Below, piece after piece: positions 19,723 through 30,084 of a stretch of DNA of 64,000 nt. The notes beneath the pieces were generated by a model. It was not told the origin of the DNA. It did no database searches and saw only the letters and a program-made list of their open reading frames with translations. The stretch's first letter is position 1. The number at the start of each line of letters is the position of its first letter. The DNA is from Notospermus geniculatus. Taxonomy: Eukaryota; Nemertea; Pilidiophora; Heteronemertea; Lineidae. The DNA lies in contig NMRB01000080.1 of assembly GCA_002633025.1 (NCBI GenBank), positions 210,823 to 274,822 of the forward strand. The letters are read 5' to 3'. The position numbers were made by a program, and so were the translations under genes.

Positions 19723-20152
19723 ATTTTTTTGCAGGGAGGTGGGGTTCTCAGGCAGATGTAGGTGTAGCCCAAGTGGGTGGAACGCAAGGGGGGTCTCCCC
19801 TGTGCAGAAAAAGTTTTAAAAGCTGGAAGCTGCCATTTCCTAGCATCAGCTGTAAAATCAGGGCTGTACATCGTCATGAGCGTTCCACAGGCTGAGGGGG
19901 GCCGGAGTTCAGTGGAGCCTTGGCGAGGGAACAGTGGGTTTCGGCACATTTCAAGCGGCCAACAGCATAAAACTCGGTGGTCGAGAGTGTGGGGGGGGGG
20001 AGGGGGTCCAGACACCCTGGNCCGGAAGAATATGTGCATTTTATGCACCAGGATTGAAACTGCTTGCATTGGTGCAGATAAAAAAAGCCTGATCCTCAAC
20101 TGTGTCAACTTGCATACACTAAGTAACTCCGATCATTTTGTTGTCATTCCAG
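19723..20152. mobile_element. G-rich inserted sequence with a single N
   Basis: From about 19700 to 20030 the sequence is unrelated to any cluster spacer and carries G-runs (gggggggggg near 19991) next to the N at 20021. The cluster spacer resumes near 20030. It is probably a transposon fragment and a local assembly problem; no family is recognised. Confidence 0.45.
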
Positions 20153-20374
20153 ATGTTCTACGAGAAAGTGCGTGTTCAATATGGTGACATCATTGCCTCC
20201 CAATACCATTGCAAGTTCTGCAACCACGTTGCCACGAAACTCTCGCACCTTAAAGAGCATGTCAAAAGACACACAGGCGAGCGGCCTTTCACTTGCGATA
20301 CCTGTAATCGGACTTTCACGCAAAAAGGCTCGCTGAAACGTCACATGATGACTCACATGAAGTTCACGATTTAG
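20153..20374 (+). CDS. Terminal exon 1-24, two C2H2 fingers
   Basis: The acceptor tgttgtcattccag ends at 20152; phase 0, 73 residues. The helices are KLSHLKE and QKGSLKR, with a TGERPF linker. It is the last member of the ttgtctttccag cluster and begins MFYEKVRVQYGD, close to exon 1-16. Confidence 0.87.
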   Translation: MFYEKVRVQYGDIIASQYHCKFCNHVATKLSHLKEHVKRHTGERPFTCDTCNRTFTQKGSLKRHMMTHMKFTI

Positions 20375-20655
20375 TCGCATTTTACATTCTCATGTGATTC
20401 AGTCACAGCATTAGTGCATTCTTATGGTGTGTTTGTCATTTTGTGGTTCTGGGTACAAAGAGTTCATTCTTGACTTTGTTTCCTCATGTTTTCTAAAACA
20501 ATATCAGTCGCTTTTAATGAGATGCTCATCTGATGGAGTGTATTCTGCTTTTGGAAAGGTCAGATTTCACGTTTGAGTTTGGCAGTTGGGCACATGTCAT
20601 GGGAATTTGGTCATTCCTCCTCGTGTTGATTGGTGGTCTGTTGTCGTCATTGCGG

Positions 20656-20830
20656 ATGGTCCGTGCAATCAACTTGGCACAGGACGCTACAACCTGTACA
20701 GGATTCCAGTGTCAAAAGTTACAGGTCTCATATGATTGAGTGTGTGCAACATCTTGGGTGAAAAACCATTTGTTTGTCCGGTTTTAACACATTCTACACA
20801 ACCGCATCATGGACCAGTATACCTGTCTAT
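20656..20830 (+). pseudogene. Pseudo-exon with lost acceptor AG, relic of exon 1-25
   Basis: The sequence matches exon 1-25 from its first codon (MVRAINLAQDA against MTCAVNLAKDA), but the acceptor ttgcag is changed to ttgcgg at 20654-20655. Finger 1 is interrupted by a tga at about 20736-20738, and only a GEKPFVCPV relic follows. Upstream intron sequence (tcctcgtgttgattggtgg) is shared with exon 1-25, so this is a duplicated and dead unit. Confidence 0.8.
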
Positions 20831-21026
20831 CAGGTAGCGAAATGGTTAAGAGGTGAAGGAGACATGGAGTGACAAGGCACCAGCTAACAATTTAGAACCG
20901 AAAAAGCAATGCGTCGTCTTTTGGAAAAGTCTGTCCCATCTTTGAGCTGGATGGCAGGGCTCTTTTTAGGTGAACTTTCGTCTTTCATTCCTCGTGTTGA
21001 CTTATGGTTTGTCGTTGTCTTTGCAG

Positions 21027-21254
21027 ATGACCTGTGCAGTGAACTTGGCGAAGGACGCTGGGACTCCTATTAAAAGATTTCAGTGTCACACGTGTGGTGT
21101 TTTCAAAGGTTCTAGGGCCCACTTGGCTGAGCATGTGCGATGTCACACTGGTGAAAAGCCATTCGTTTGTCCGGTTTGTAAACAGGCCTTTGGACATAAT
21201 AGTACAATGAAGAGACATGCAGTGAAGAAGCACCGCTTAATAACGTTGAGCTAA
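21027..21254 (+). CDS. Terminal exon 1-25, two C2H2 fingers
   Basis: The acceptor ttgtctttgcag ends at 21026; phase 0, 75 residues. The helices are SRAHLAE and HNSTMKR, with a TGEKPF linker and H-x4-H at the end. Finger 1 lacks the usual aromatic residue, as in all following exons of this style through 1-30. Confidence 0.87.
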   Translation: MTCAVNLAKDAGTPIKRFQCHTCGVFKGSRAHLAEHVRCHTGEKPFVCPVCKQAFGHNSTMKRHAVKKHRLITLS

Positions 21255-21796
21255 AAAAGCAGTGCACGGGTTCACATAATCGTTTGACGTAGGATGGGTT
21301 CAAAGTTAATGGTGAAGGACGACAAGCGCATGTGGTGCACAACCTGGAGGTTCAAGTTTGATTCGTTGGAGAGCCTCAAAGCTATTAAGTTCTGAGGTTG
21401 AAGTCAAGTGTTTTGAGGGATGTTTGCTCCAGAGTAAAAAATGTGGACATTTGCTTTCAGAAGGGATTGTAGTGTTTCAAATGCAGTTGGCCGTGTGAAT
21501 TCCCGAATTTCTTGGAGAGGCATTTCAGAACACACTCTGATGGCAGCATTTCAGCACTCAACACACGACGACTCACTCCTCACGAAGGTTTCAGATATTC
21601 CGGAGGTTCCGATAAGAGGTTGCCAACAGCTTTTCAGAAAATTTGGGATATTTCTCTGGTTCTGTCGTAAGGTTGCTAGCAAATTGGTTTAACTCATTCT
21701 TCACATCTTCCTTTCATGGTCTCGCCCGAGTCCCTTCCAGCTGTTGTGATTTTAAGTGGGATTTTACCAACCAAATGTGTGATTTTGTCTTTACAG
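21255..21796. other. Spacer, nothing recognised
   Basis: About 540 bases without a supported exon; the right end is the acceptor tgtctttacag. Confidence 0.45.
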
Positions 21797-22054
21797 ATGA
21801 TCACGCGTCGCTACCGTAGGGGGCAATATGATAAACTGAAAACATTTTACACGACCACAAAAGAGGATGGAATGACACGCTACCAATGTAAAATTTGTGG
21901 CCATTTATCTGGAAAAAGTTCACACATACAAGAGCATGTTCGAGGTCGGCACACGCAAGAACGTCCCTTTACGTGTCCCATTTGCAAGCATTCTTTTACT
22001 CGTGAACGGGCAGCCAGGCGCCATATTCTCCAGTCTCACCCCGAGGGAGATTGA
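21797..22054 (+). CDS. Terminal exon 1-26, two C2H2 fingers
   Basis: The acceptor ttgtctttacag ends at 21796; phase 0, 85 residues. The helices are KSSHIQE and RERAARR. Finger 1 has H-x4-H (HVRGRH) and the linker TQERPF replaces TGERPF. The lead MITRRYRRGQYDKL is strongly basic. Confidence 0.86.
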   Translation: MITRRYRRGQYDKLKTFYTTTKEDGMTRYQCKICGHLSGKSSHIQEHVRGRHTQERPFTCPICKHSFTRERAARRHILQSHPEGD

Positions 22055-23432
22055 TTGCGGCGTATTGGGAGCAGTGCTGCTCTGATGGTGGCAAAAAACT
22101 AAGGTCAGGGGTTTCCAGCTATGTTCAACAGTTAGCAGATTGATTCCATTTTGCATATGAAGTTTTTCAGTTCATCACAGAGCCTTCTCAATAACACTGA
22201 GTGGGAGGCTTTTTAGCCCGCTTGGCCGCAAGACCCAGCAGGGCTTATGCTGTGGTTGGGGTCATTGAGTGGTGGTCGGTCGTGCGTCAGTCTGTACGGC
22301 GGTACGTCCGAAAACTTTCGGTTTGTTAGCGCTCTAGCGCCTTTATTTTTTGACGAATTATTTTGGTCTTTGGTGGGTGTATATATGGGCCTAGATTTTG
22401 AGCACGGTTGGATTCCTTGTTTGGCCTCCAGGGGGCGTTTTGTGAAAAACTTCAAGGGCTATATTTTGATAATGGTTTGAACTATCGTGCTGAAACTTTG
22501 TACACATGTACCTCTAAGATATAGCAATGTACAGACAAAATTTTGGTGAAATCTGATTCTTGACTTTGCCTCTAGAGGGGCCAAAGCCCAAGTCACTGAA
22601 AGTGTTATTTCTCCCTAACAAAGCGATGGATCTTTGTCAAATTTTTATCACGGGTATATCTAATGAGGATACACGACATAATTCTCGAGTTATTGATTTG
22701 ACCTACTGTACTTTTCAAGGTTGCAGAGGTCAACGATGAAAAAAGCTCCGAACATGTCCCATGTCCTACCGGTGGAGTGATTTAACCTCGTTTGTTTGTT
22801 TGTGAATCTAGGTACCGGTACCCTCCAGCCTACAGGCCCCTCAAATACTGGCCTCATTTAATTTGCACAATGGCTTTCAGGGGCCACCTTGTAGTACATG
22901 ATAGTCACATTGCTTGCTTTTGTCAGCTAAGCTTTTGTCACCTTAAACTGAGGTGCATGTTCACAGTCAATACATTTATATGGCAATTTGGCATGTTTGT
23001 ACCTAAATGGCTTTTATGGGGTTGCTGATGATTCCCGCCACCATGCTTCAAGCCAAGCGGGCACAGTGCCATTGGCACTATTTTTGCCTAGAGTAGTAGG
23101 TCAAGTGACCTTTGCACCATGGCACCGTCAGCTTTTATTGAGAAAGTTGGTACCGGTACTGGCATTGGCAGTGCAGATGATGGTGAAGTTCCAAGACCCC
23201 TGATTCTAGTTTTAGTCATCATTGGAGCAGCATCGTGCTGATTTAGACTTTCTTTTGCTGGAGGTCTTCAGTTACCGGTACTTTAATCTTCAGATATTGT
23301 GGGCATCTGTGACATCCTTCCACGATATTTTGCATTGTATGTGTTCATAGTATTGCAGGTCGGGCATAAATATTAGAAAATCACCAGCAAGATATTTCAA
23401 TAAGAATACAAGAATGTCCCTTCTCATTACAG
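22055..23432. repeat. Spacer, probable dispersed repeat 22240-22770
   Basis: Positions 22240-22770 hold phrases such as gctgaaactttgtacacatg and atttctccctaacaaagcga of the kind seen in dispersed elements; similar wording is seen in 12996-13195. The rest (22771-23432) is noncoding with accggt words and nothing else recognised. Confidence 0.4.
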
Positions 23433-23675
23433 ACTGGCAGCACAGACGTGTTGATGAAAGGGACTAAGCGTCAGTTGTACGGAGTGTTCAAGGAAAGCGG
23501 TTCCTCGACATACCAGTGTTATACCTGTACCTATAAAAGCAACAAACTTTCAAATATGAAGAGACATGTCAAAAGACATACAGGAGAACGTCCGTTTGGT
23601 TGTTCCATATGTGGGAAGCGGTTTGCAAGGAAACAAGTATTGCACGCGCATATAATTACACATATGAGAACGTGA
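23433..23675 (+). CDS. Terminal exon 1-27, two C2H2 fingers
   Basis: The acceptor cttctcattacag ends at 23432; phase 0, 80 residues beginning TGSTDVLMKG. The helices are KLSNMKR and RKQVLHA, with a TGERPF linker. A second AG eight bases downstream (actggcag) would shift the frame, so the first is preferred. Confidence 0.84.
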   Translation, partial: TGSTDVLMKGTKRQLYGVFKESGSSTYQCYTCTYKSNKLSNMKRHVKRHTGERPFGCSICGKRFARKQVLHAHIITHMRT

Positions 23676-23875
23676 AGTTTTGTAAAGAAATGTCTGAGGC
23701 TTTTGCAGGATTTGACATGGTGGTGGTACTTTTCAGAATATCTTTGTGCTTTTGTGGATTTCACGTTACGGTACTTCAGTCTTGTGATGTCAATTTCAGT
23801 GTCTGTATACATGTATGACCTAGGATTTCACAAACTCCCAGTGCACCTCTAAGCGGATATATGTCTATTTTACAG

Positions 23876-24127
23876 ATGCAGTTGCCTCACTCTTCCTTTC
23901 ACAAGTCACCATTTGTTTCCCAAAGAGTGGAGGCACGCTTCCGATGTCAGGTGTGCGGTCAGCGGAGCGGCTCTAATGCCGATCTGAAGGTACACATGAG
24001 GCGGCACACTGGTGAACTCCCATTTCCTTGCCCGATTTGTAAACGAGCATTCCGACACTTGTGTACTATGAAAAGGCATATGACACTGCACGCCAGAGAG
24101 GGAAGGACTCATGACTTGATCCAGTGA
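23876..24127 (+). CDS. Terminal exon 1-28, two C2H2 fingers
   Basis: The acceptor gtctattttacag ends at 23875; phase 0, 83 residues. The helices are SNADLKV and HLCTMKR, the linker is TGELPF and the first finger ends VHMRRH. The tail REGRTHDLIQ is not finger-like. Confidence 0.86.
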   Translation: MQLPHSSFHKSPFVSQRVEARFRCQVCGQRSGSNADLKVHMRRHTGELPFPCPICKRAFRHLCTMKRHMTLHAREGRTHDLIQ

Positions 24128-24831
24128 GGGTGGAGCAGTTTTGTGCAAGATGGTGTGAGATGTATAGAAGAAGAGGAGAACTTCAGCATGATTATTTCGC
24201 ATTGTTGCAGGATTGGGGGAAAGCAAACCTGAGCTAGGCTGCCTTGGATATTGAAACACACATCAAGAAAACAGGAAGGGCAAATTCAGGCTGAGTTGTA
24301 GATTGAAAATCCAAATGACCTTTTGATTTGACAGCATTGATTCGAGATCTTGAAGAAGCAGGTGTTGAGATATGTACCGGTAGTGTTGAACAATACCAGT
24401 TGTGGCTGACGCAGTCGTCATTTGTCAGTGAAGTCGTCATCCAGTGCACCTTTACGTCCATTTGCTTTCTCTGCTGTCATGGTCTTGTTGGGTTTCAGTA
24501 TTCGGCAATCATCGTTGGCACTGGTTCTTCCTCGGGTTCTGTTTCTTCACATTTTGAGCCTTGTTGCTGCACTCGTGTCGTTACACTGTCCTTCTAAATG
24601 CTGCTGACCTGTCTATCAGACCTGGAACAACCACCGACGCCCACACGATTGGGTGATTCCCTTTCTTTCGTAACAAGTCATCCATTGCGCTTACATCCAT
24701 TCAGCCAAAAGCACCAGTAATTTAAGGGGAGATGCCCGTACTGTTTCACACTGGCCAAATCAGCCAGTTTGACTTCATTTTCAATATCAGAGTGAACTGT
24801 AGCTTATTTCAAACTTATTCTTGTTTTCCAG
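24128..24831. other. Spacer, nothing recognised
   Basis: About 700 bases, noncoding; short open frames lack a matching acceptor or any recognisable domain. Confidence 0.45.
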
Positions 24832-25044
24832 CTTCAAAGAAATGATTTGAGAAAGTCACTTCTACATTTAACCTGCACTGTGTGTGGTCATATTTCAACG
24901 AGTCGAGCGCACCTCGCTGTTCATATGCGGCGCCACACCGGAGAGAAGCCATTTTCTTGCATAGTATGCTCCAAATCATTTGCACATAAAAGTGCTAGGG
25001 ACCGGCACATGGTTATCCACATGAGCTTCGAACCAGCTAGTTGA
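24832..25044 (+). CDS. Terminal exon 1-29, two C2H2 fingers
   Basis: The acceptor cttgttttccag ends at 24831; phase 0, 70 residues, the shortest finger exon in the window. The helices are SRAHLAV and HKSARDR with TGEKPF. The first helix is nearly identical to exon 1-25 (SRAHLAE), while the surrounding nucleotide sequence has diverged. Confidence 0.86.
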   Translation, partial: LQRNDLRKSLLHLTCTVCGHISTSRAHLAVHMRRHTGEKPFSCIVCSKSFAHKSARDRHMVIHMSFEPAS

Positions 25045-25100
25045 TTCTGCTATATTCATAAGATCTTTTGTAGAAAGACATGTACGTGTACATGTATTAT

Positions 25101-25350
25101 AGTATAATTCACCCCAACTTCAACATAGCAAAGTGCCAGGCGTGTGCAACAGACACCATGAAGTGAATACAATGATTAATTCACAAAACACAATATTTAC
25201 CACACCAGTTGACTGAGCACGACTTTGGAGTGTTCAAGGCTGTTCAAGTGACCCTAACATCATTTGGTAACTATGGATTATTTACCACTGACTGTGCACA
25301 TTTTCAAGCTTGGCACTTTACCCATGTTGAAGTTAGGGTGAATTATACTT
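25101..25350. mobile_element. Foldback MITE, about 250 bp
   Basis: The left arm agtataattcaccccaactt continues through aagtgcca, and its complement tggcacttta...agttagggtgaattatact closes the element. Arms of about 38 bases with small mismatches, no coding capacity. The rest of 25045-25604 shows nothing else. Confidence 0.78.
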
Positions 25351-25604
25351 TAGTAGGTGCGAGATGTGGAAAATGATATACGGAGCCGTTGTTGAATGTT
25401 CAGTCTCCTCGACTTTGACTGGGGGACATGTGTACTTTTATAATTTAGTCCATTGCGGGCTTTTTGATCTTTTAACTCTAGAATACTTTCGGTGAACACT
25501 TCCTACCTGTATGTACCGGTACATGTATGGTACATTTATGTCGTAAACTATGTCCGTATGCTGATCAGAAAACCATCTAATTTTTGCCGTTAATTGTCTT
25601 ACAG

Positions 25605-25820
25605 TTACCCAGTCCTAATACTGCGATGTATAAACCTCCACTGGGCTTTGTTTGTAAAGTGTGTGGTATGTATCTGGCTGGTAAGCGGAACCTTGAGATC
25701 CACATGAGACGCCATACGGGCGAGCAGCCATATTCATGTTCGATATGCGGTAGGAAGTTTTCACAGAATAGTTCTATGAGGAGGCATAAGATCGTGGTCC
25801 ATTCCAACCTGATGGGATAA
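25605..25820 (+). CDS. Terminal exon 1-30, two C2H2 fingers
   Basis: The acceptor aattgtcttacag ends at 25604; phase 0, 71 residues. The helices are GKRNLEI and QNSSMRR, with a TGEQPY linker and H-x4-H at the end (HKIVVH). Confidence 0.86.
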   Translation, partial: LPSPNTAMYKPPLGFVCKVCGMYLAGKRNLEIHMRRHTGEQPYSCSICGRKFSQNSSMRRHKIVVHSNLMG

Positions 25821-26165
25821 GAGAACACTCTTCACTGATGGGCAAGGAACAAGATAATTTGATTTTATCTGAACAAAAAATATTTCAAACTAAAAAGCTA
25901 TTTTGATTTATTTGACAGTTTATATCATGGTTTGGAAAAGTATCAAATTGGGTTTTTTGCCATGCTGCTATACATTTAGTAGTCAATACATGTATAAATT
26001 ATCGCAGGATTTTTCGAGTTAATTTTTCCTGTGTTGTCAAATTTTAGGAGTAGATATGCAACTAAAAGTAAAATTTATAACTAGGCCTACCGCACCACAA
26101 ATTAGATGACATTCACGTGTGTACACGAGGTTTTATTCTGGTGGCTTTGTTACGTTTGCAGCTCA

Positions 26166-26368
26166 TATCAGTGACATTCTCTGTAACTGATTCCCATATC
26201 TATGTATTTCCAGTGTGCACCCGAGAAATCCTATAATTGACCCTCATGTCTGTGTATTTCCAGTGTGCGCCTGAGAAATTCTGTAATTGACTCCCATGTC
26301 TGTGTTGTGTATTTCCAGTGTGCACCTGAGAAATTCTGTAACTGACTCTCATGTCTGTGTATTTCCAG
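26166..26368 (+). repeat. Tandem repeat of a splice acceptor, four copies
   Basis: A 50-55 base unit containing tgtatttccag and then tgtgcacc ends in AG at 26213, 26263, 26318 and 26368. Only the last leads into the fingers of exon 1-31. From each of the first three, phase-0 translation gives the 8-residue tail CAPEK[SF][YC]N and a tga. Each copy includes its own pyrimidine tract and ctgtaa[ct]tga-like upstream bases. The rest of 25821-26165 is unremarkable AT-rich sequence. Confidence 0.85.
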
Positions 26369-26671
26369 TGTGCATCCAAGCTACAACTGCCCAGTGCCGC
26401 ACAGTTCATGTGTCCTACTTGTGGCAAGAGAGTGTCAACTCTTGGTGGTCTAAAAATACACGCTCGCAAGCACACAGGTGAAAAGCCATATAAATGTCAC
26501 ATCTGTGGTTTGATGTTTTCACGGGGTTACTCACTGCAGAGGCATAAGATGATTCATTCGGGTGAAAGGCCATTTGAGTGTCGGTTCTGTGGGAAAGGCT
26601 ACATCCAGTTGAGTAACCTTAAGAACCATGAGCTTGTGAAACACCAGGAAGAGCTTCTCAAGCAAATTTGA
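26369..26671 (+). CDS. Terminal exon 1-31, three C2H2 fingers
   Basis: The acceptor tgtgtatttccag ends at 26368; phase 0, 100 residues beginning CASKLQLP. The helices are TLGGLKI, RGYSLQR and QLSNLKN, with TGEKPY and SGERPF linkers and H-x4-H in finger 3. Its first residues CA match the codons after the three upstream decoy acceptors, so the duplicated unit includes the exon edge. Confidence 0.87.
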   Translation, partial: CASKLQLPSAAQFMCPTCGKRVSTLGGLKIHARKHTGEKPYKCHICGLMFSRGYSLQRHKMIHSGERPFECRFCGKGYIQLSNLKNHELVKHQEELLKQI

Positions 26672-27429
26672 GATTTCTGATACATGTAATCTGATACATG
26701 TTTGATTTTTCATTGCATTCCAGAATATTCGACTATTTGATGTAACGAGGTGTAGTGTGTTGTCTTTTTCTTGTCTTTAGCATCCTGCCACAGCAGGGGT
26801 TTTTACCTTGCTCCTCTTCATCCACTCAAAAGTAAACGAGGTGAAAACTCCTGCTGTGGGACAATGCGTTTTAGTTCAAGTTTTCCATATGCTTGTGTAC
26901 AGTCATTGTTCTGTCTAAAATTGACAATCGGCATTCACACTTCAGCTTAAGTAGTTGGTGTGAACGTCAATCATAATCTTTCCAATGTACAGTAATTGCA
27001 GTAGAAGGCTTTCAGACAATAGTAGTTAAAAAAGTGTGTGAAAGGTATTTTTGTAACGAAGAAGCATTACCTTTAATTATAATATACGTGTGATTGAATT
27101 GTAACTGATATACGGTACAATAAACATAATCTTAATTAATTTGAAAATATATTGGTTAGTGTTTATTGGGTTTCTTTCATTCAGACATTCTTGGCCGATT
27201 TCCTGTTGGCTGCAACTCAAGAGATGGGTTGTCCTATGCAGCCTGCCTCACGGCTTCTAAAAGGCATCAAGGCCCTGGCCACGTAGCCAGTTCTAAGCTC
27301 CTATACCCTCAGTATTTCCATGAACATTGTCTCAGGTCTGTGTGAACCATATGATCACCATGAACAAAATGGTGGAGTTGTCGATTCTTTATAAAGCTTG
27401 ACTTCATCTGGGTCCTATTATATTTGCAG
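26672..27429. other. Spacer with a hairpin and a poly(A)-like signal
   Basis: Positions 26787-26868 form an imperfect hairpin (cctgccacagcaggggtttt against aaaactcctgctgtggg). AATAAA at 27119 is a candidate 3' end for exon 1-31. No exon is seen. Confidence 0.5.
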
Positions 27430-27756
27430 CCATCTTGGGGAAGACTTTTCGGCTCCAAGCGTGTGACTGCACCACCTGTCCATTCGGAGAAAACGTGCCG
27501 AATTTGCGGACGTCAACTCTCGACACCGGGATATTTGAGGATCCATATGAGAATTCATACCGGGGAAAAACCTCATAAATGTCACATATGCGGCATCAGT
27601 TTCTCACACGGTGCCACTCTGGCGAGACATCAGCGAATTCATACCGGGGAGAAACCGTATAAATGTCCGTTTTGTAGCACTGGATTCAGGCAGGCTGCAC
27701 ATGTAAAGAACCATGCATTGAAAAGACATGGAAAACTGATATTTCTTAGAAAATAA
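27430..27756 (+). CDS. Terminal exon 1-32, three C2H2 fingers
   Basis: The acceptor ttatatttgcag ends at 27429; phase 0, 108 residues. The helices are TPGYLRI, HGATLAR and QAAHVKN with TGEKPH and TGEKPY linkers. It is a paralogue of exon 1-31, with the same finger order and a final KNHxLxxH. Confidence 0.88.
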   Translation, partial: PSWGRLFGSKRVTAPPVHSEKTCRICGRQLSTPGYLRIHMRIHTGEKPHKCHICGISFSHGATLARHQRIHTGEKPYKCPFCSTGFRQAAHVKNHALKRHGKLIFLRK

Positions 27757-28020
27757 CAAAGTGTCTGTCAGTTTCGCATGGAAGGAGAGTCAGCAAATTT
27801 GCACCATATTCGGGGAGCTGCTTGATTACAGCTACAACTTATTGCATGTTTTGGCAGTTTCCTGACAAGAGTGTTGCTTTTCAGGTCCCGATACAGTCAG
27901 TTTTGGAGAGGGTATGATTCCATTGTGCAATCTTCACTTTTCTGGTCCCAGTTCAGATTTTCTCAAACAAATCATTTGAAGTACATTAGCCTAATTGGAG
28001 TTTATTTCTTCTCGCTGCAG

Positions 28021-28323
28021 TTTTCCATCTTCAAATTAGGGAAGTTTGAAACCTGTAAGGAATGTGGGAAATTATTTCAAGGTTCTGCAGCACTGAAAGT
28101 TCACATGCGGATCCATACGGGAGAGCGGCCATTCAAGTGTTTAATCTGTAGTGCAGGATTCACTAAGAATTGTAACCTACAACGCCACATGCTGATTCAC
28201 ACAGGAACCAAGCCATACATGTGTCCAAAATGTGATCGTGGTTTCAACCGGCGGTCAAATCGTGATCGTCATTGTGACACCTGTGGACTTCTGGCGCAAA
28301 GAAATTATGACAAGGGACAATGA
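28021..28323 (+). CDS. Terminal exon 1-33, three fingers, the last C2HC
   Basis: The acceptor cttctcgctgcag ends at 28020; phase 0, 100 residues. The helices are GSAALKV, KNCNLQR and RRSNRDR with TGERPF and TGTKPY linkers. Finger 3 ends HCDTC instead of a second histidine, giving a C2HC finger. AATAAA pairs at 28629 and 28644 lie downstream. Confidence 0.87.
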   Translation, partial: FSIFKLGKFETCKECGKLFQGSAALKVHMRIHTGERPFKCLICSAGFTKNCNLQRHMLIHTGTKPYMCPKCDRGFNRRSNRDRHCDTCGLLAQRNYDKGQ

Positions 28324-28665
28324 CGAGTAAAATATTGCCAACCATCAGCTGTGCAGCTGACTTACACCGATGTGGTGATTTGCATAAAACTGCCAGCATT
28401 TAGAAACCTAGTGACTTTCTGGCATGAATTTGACATCCCGAAGAATGCATCTGGCACTGGTAGCTGGACAGAGAATGTGGGGAGGAATATCCACAGAAAT
28501 CGTGATTCATATGCAGTGTGCAAATTGGCCTCATCAGTCACATCATTGCTACCGTGTCGACAATGTTTCTGCCCCCTTGATGTTCATGCTTGTATCTGCA
28601 TCTCCAAGTATGGGCGGTTATAACCGCAAATAAACCGTTACAAAATAAAGATGTAGTCATTTTCT

Positions 28666-28948
28666 CTAGTCGTCGTGATGATCTGTAGTCGTAGCTAAGA
28701 AAGACGACAGATGGCTCTGTGAAAGAAAGACATCGTTAGTCATACTTTCTCTAGACGTTGTGGTGACCTCGAGTCGTACCTAAGAAAGACGACAGATGGC
28801 GCCGCAGTCGTTCACATGATCTTGAGTTGTAGCTAAGAAAGACGTAAGGTGGCACTGTATCGTTCGTAACACTTAGGGTGTTTTCGTCTAGAGAAAGTGC
28901 AGCGCCATCTGTCGTCTTTCTTAGCTACAACTCGAGATCACCACAACC
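28666..28948. mobile_element. Foldback element with internal repeats
   Basis: The segment agctaagaaagacgacagatggc occurs in direct orientation near 28695, 28770 and 28830, and as its complement near 28900 (gccatctgtcgtctttctt). Both ends carry tctctaga-like bases. It looks like a MITE with partial internal duplication. The rest of 28324-29520 shows no exon. Confidence 0.7.
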
Positions 28949-29520
28949 GGTAGGTAAATGAATGTTGTGCACAGCTTTATTTCTTCCACATCTTGGGATT
29001 TCATTTCCACGTTTCAAGTGAAGGCCTCAGTGCCAGCAGTTTTGAACAGAGAGCAATTTGCAATTACATGTAGTTGTGACTATAACTGAAGAAACATTAC
29101 CAGTACTGCTTCTTCGCTCAGACTCCGACTTCTTGTTATTAGACATGACAGACACACTGACAACTGTATCTCCAAGTACACTGGAGATATTAGGGTCTGC
29201 TCATGTTGCACACTGGTCGTGAAAAATTTGCAAATGGCAACCAGCAAAGTTGCTCAGGAAAGTAATCATGGTGAAAGTCGTCGAAGTAGTTTTTCTGTAG
29301 TCTCAGATATGTTTGGGGCGGAGCAAGGATTTGGGAAAAGAGGGGGGCACGCTGTGCTAGTAACATTGAAATTTGCACCAAGTTCCAGAATTTCACGGTC
29401 AATTGTACAGATTTGTTGGCCAAAAGGGGGCCTGTGTGCCCCTTAGATCCGTGCCTGATTTTATCTTACTTATCTTAACCATTTCATAATCTATTCAAGA
29501 TCTTTGTTGTACATTTTCAG

Positions 29521-29817
29521 GTTGCTTCCTCATCGGGTGGATTCCTCGCTCAAAACCCCTGGCCACCCCAGGGGCCGCCTGGAACGTACCCATTGTCATC
29601 TTCAACAACTGTTCCATCACACGGCGAAGGGATTATCTCTGAAACAAATCACAAGGCTTTCGCATGTAACCTGTGTTCTGCTACTTTCCCCAAAAAGTAT
29701 AATCGAGACCGACATTATCGCCTCAGACACCTGAATGAGAAAAACTTCAAGTGCATGATTTGCAGCAAACAATTTTGTAGCAAACAGAGTTTACAGTATC
29801 ATAATAGTTTACATTAG
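29521..29817 (+). CDS. Terminal exon 1-34, two C2H2 fingers
   Basis: The acceptor gttgtacattttcag ends at 29520; phase 0, 98 residues. A 47-residue Pro/Gly/Ser-rich lead (PWPPQGPPGTYPLSSST) is followed by two fingers with helices KKYNRDR and SKQSLQY. The link between them, LNEKNFKC, lacks TGE. Finger 1 has H-x4-H. The exon ends six bases after the last histidine. Confidence 0.85.
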   Translation, partial: VASSSGGFLAQNPWPPQGPPGTYPLSSSTTVPSHGEGIISETNHKAFACNLCSATFPKKYNRDRHYRLRHLNEKNFKCMICSKQFCSKQSLQYHNSLH

Positions 29818-30084
29818 AGGACTTTATGAAATGTACAGAAGATGAATTGAGGTAAAACTGCAATCGTTTAATCTAGGCTTTGTAGGATTCATTTCAGCAA
29901 CTGTGATAACCGGTAGTTCTGCTGGTGTTGGTCAACATTGTGCCACACCTTCCAATAAACTGTACTAAATCCGAAAAAGTACTGGTAGAACCAACATTAC
30001 CATTGTTCAGATGTCCTCTTCTTGTGCTAGGATTGTTACCGGTACCACATTGTATAAATTGGAATTATTGTTGTCTCTTTGCAG

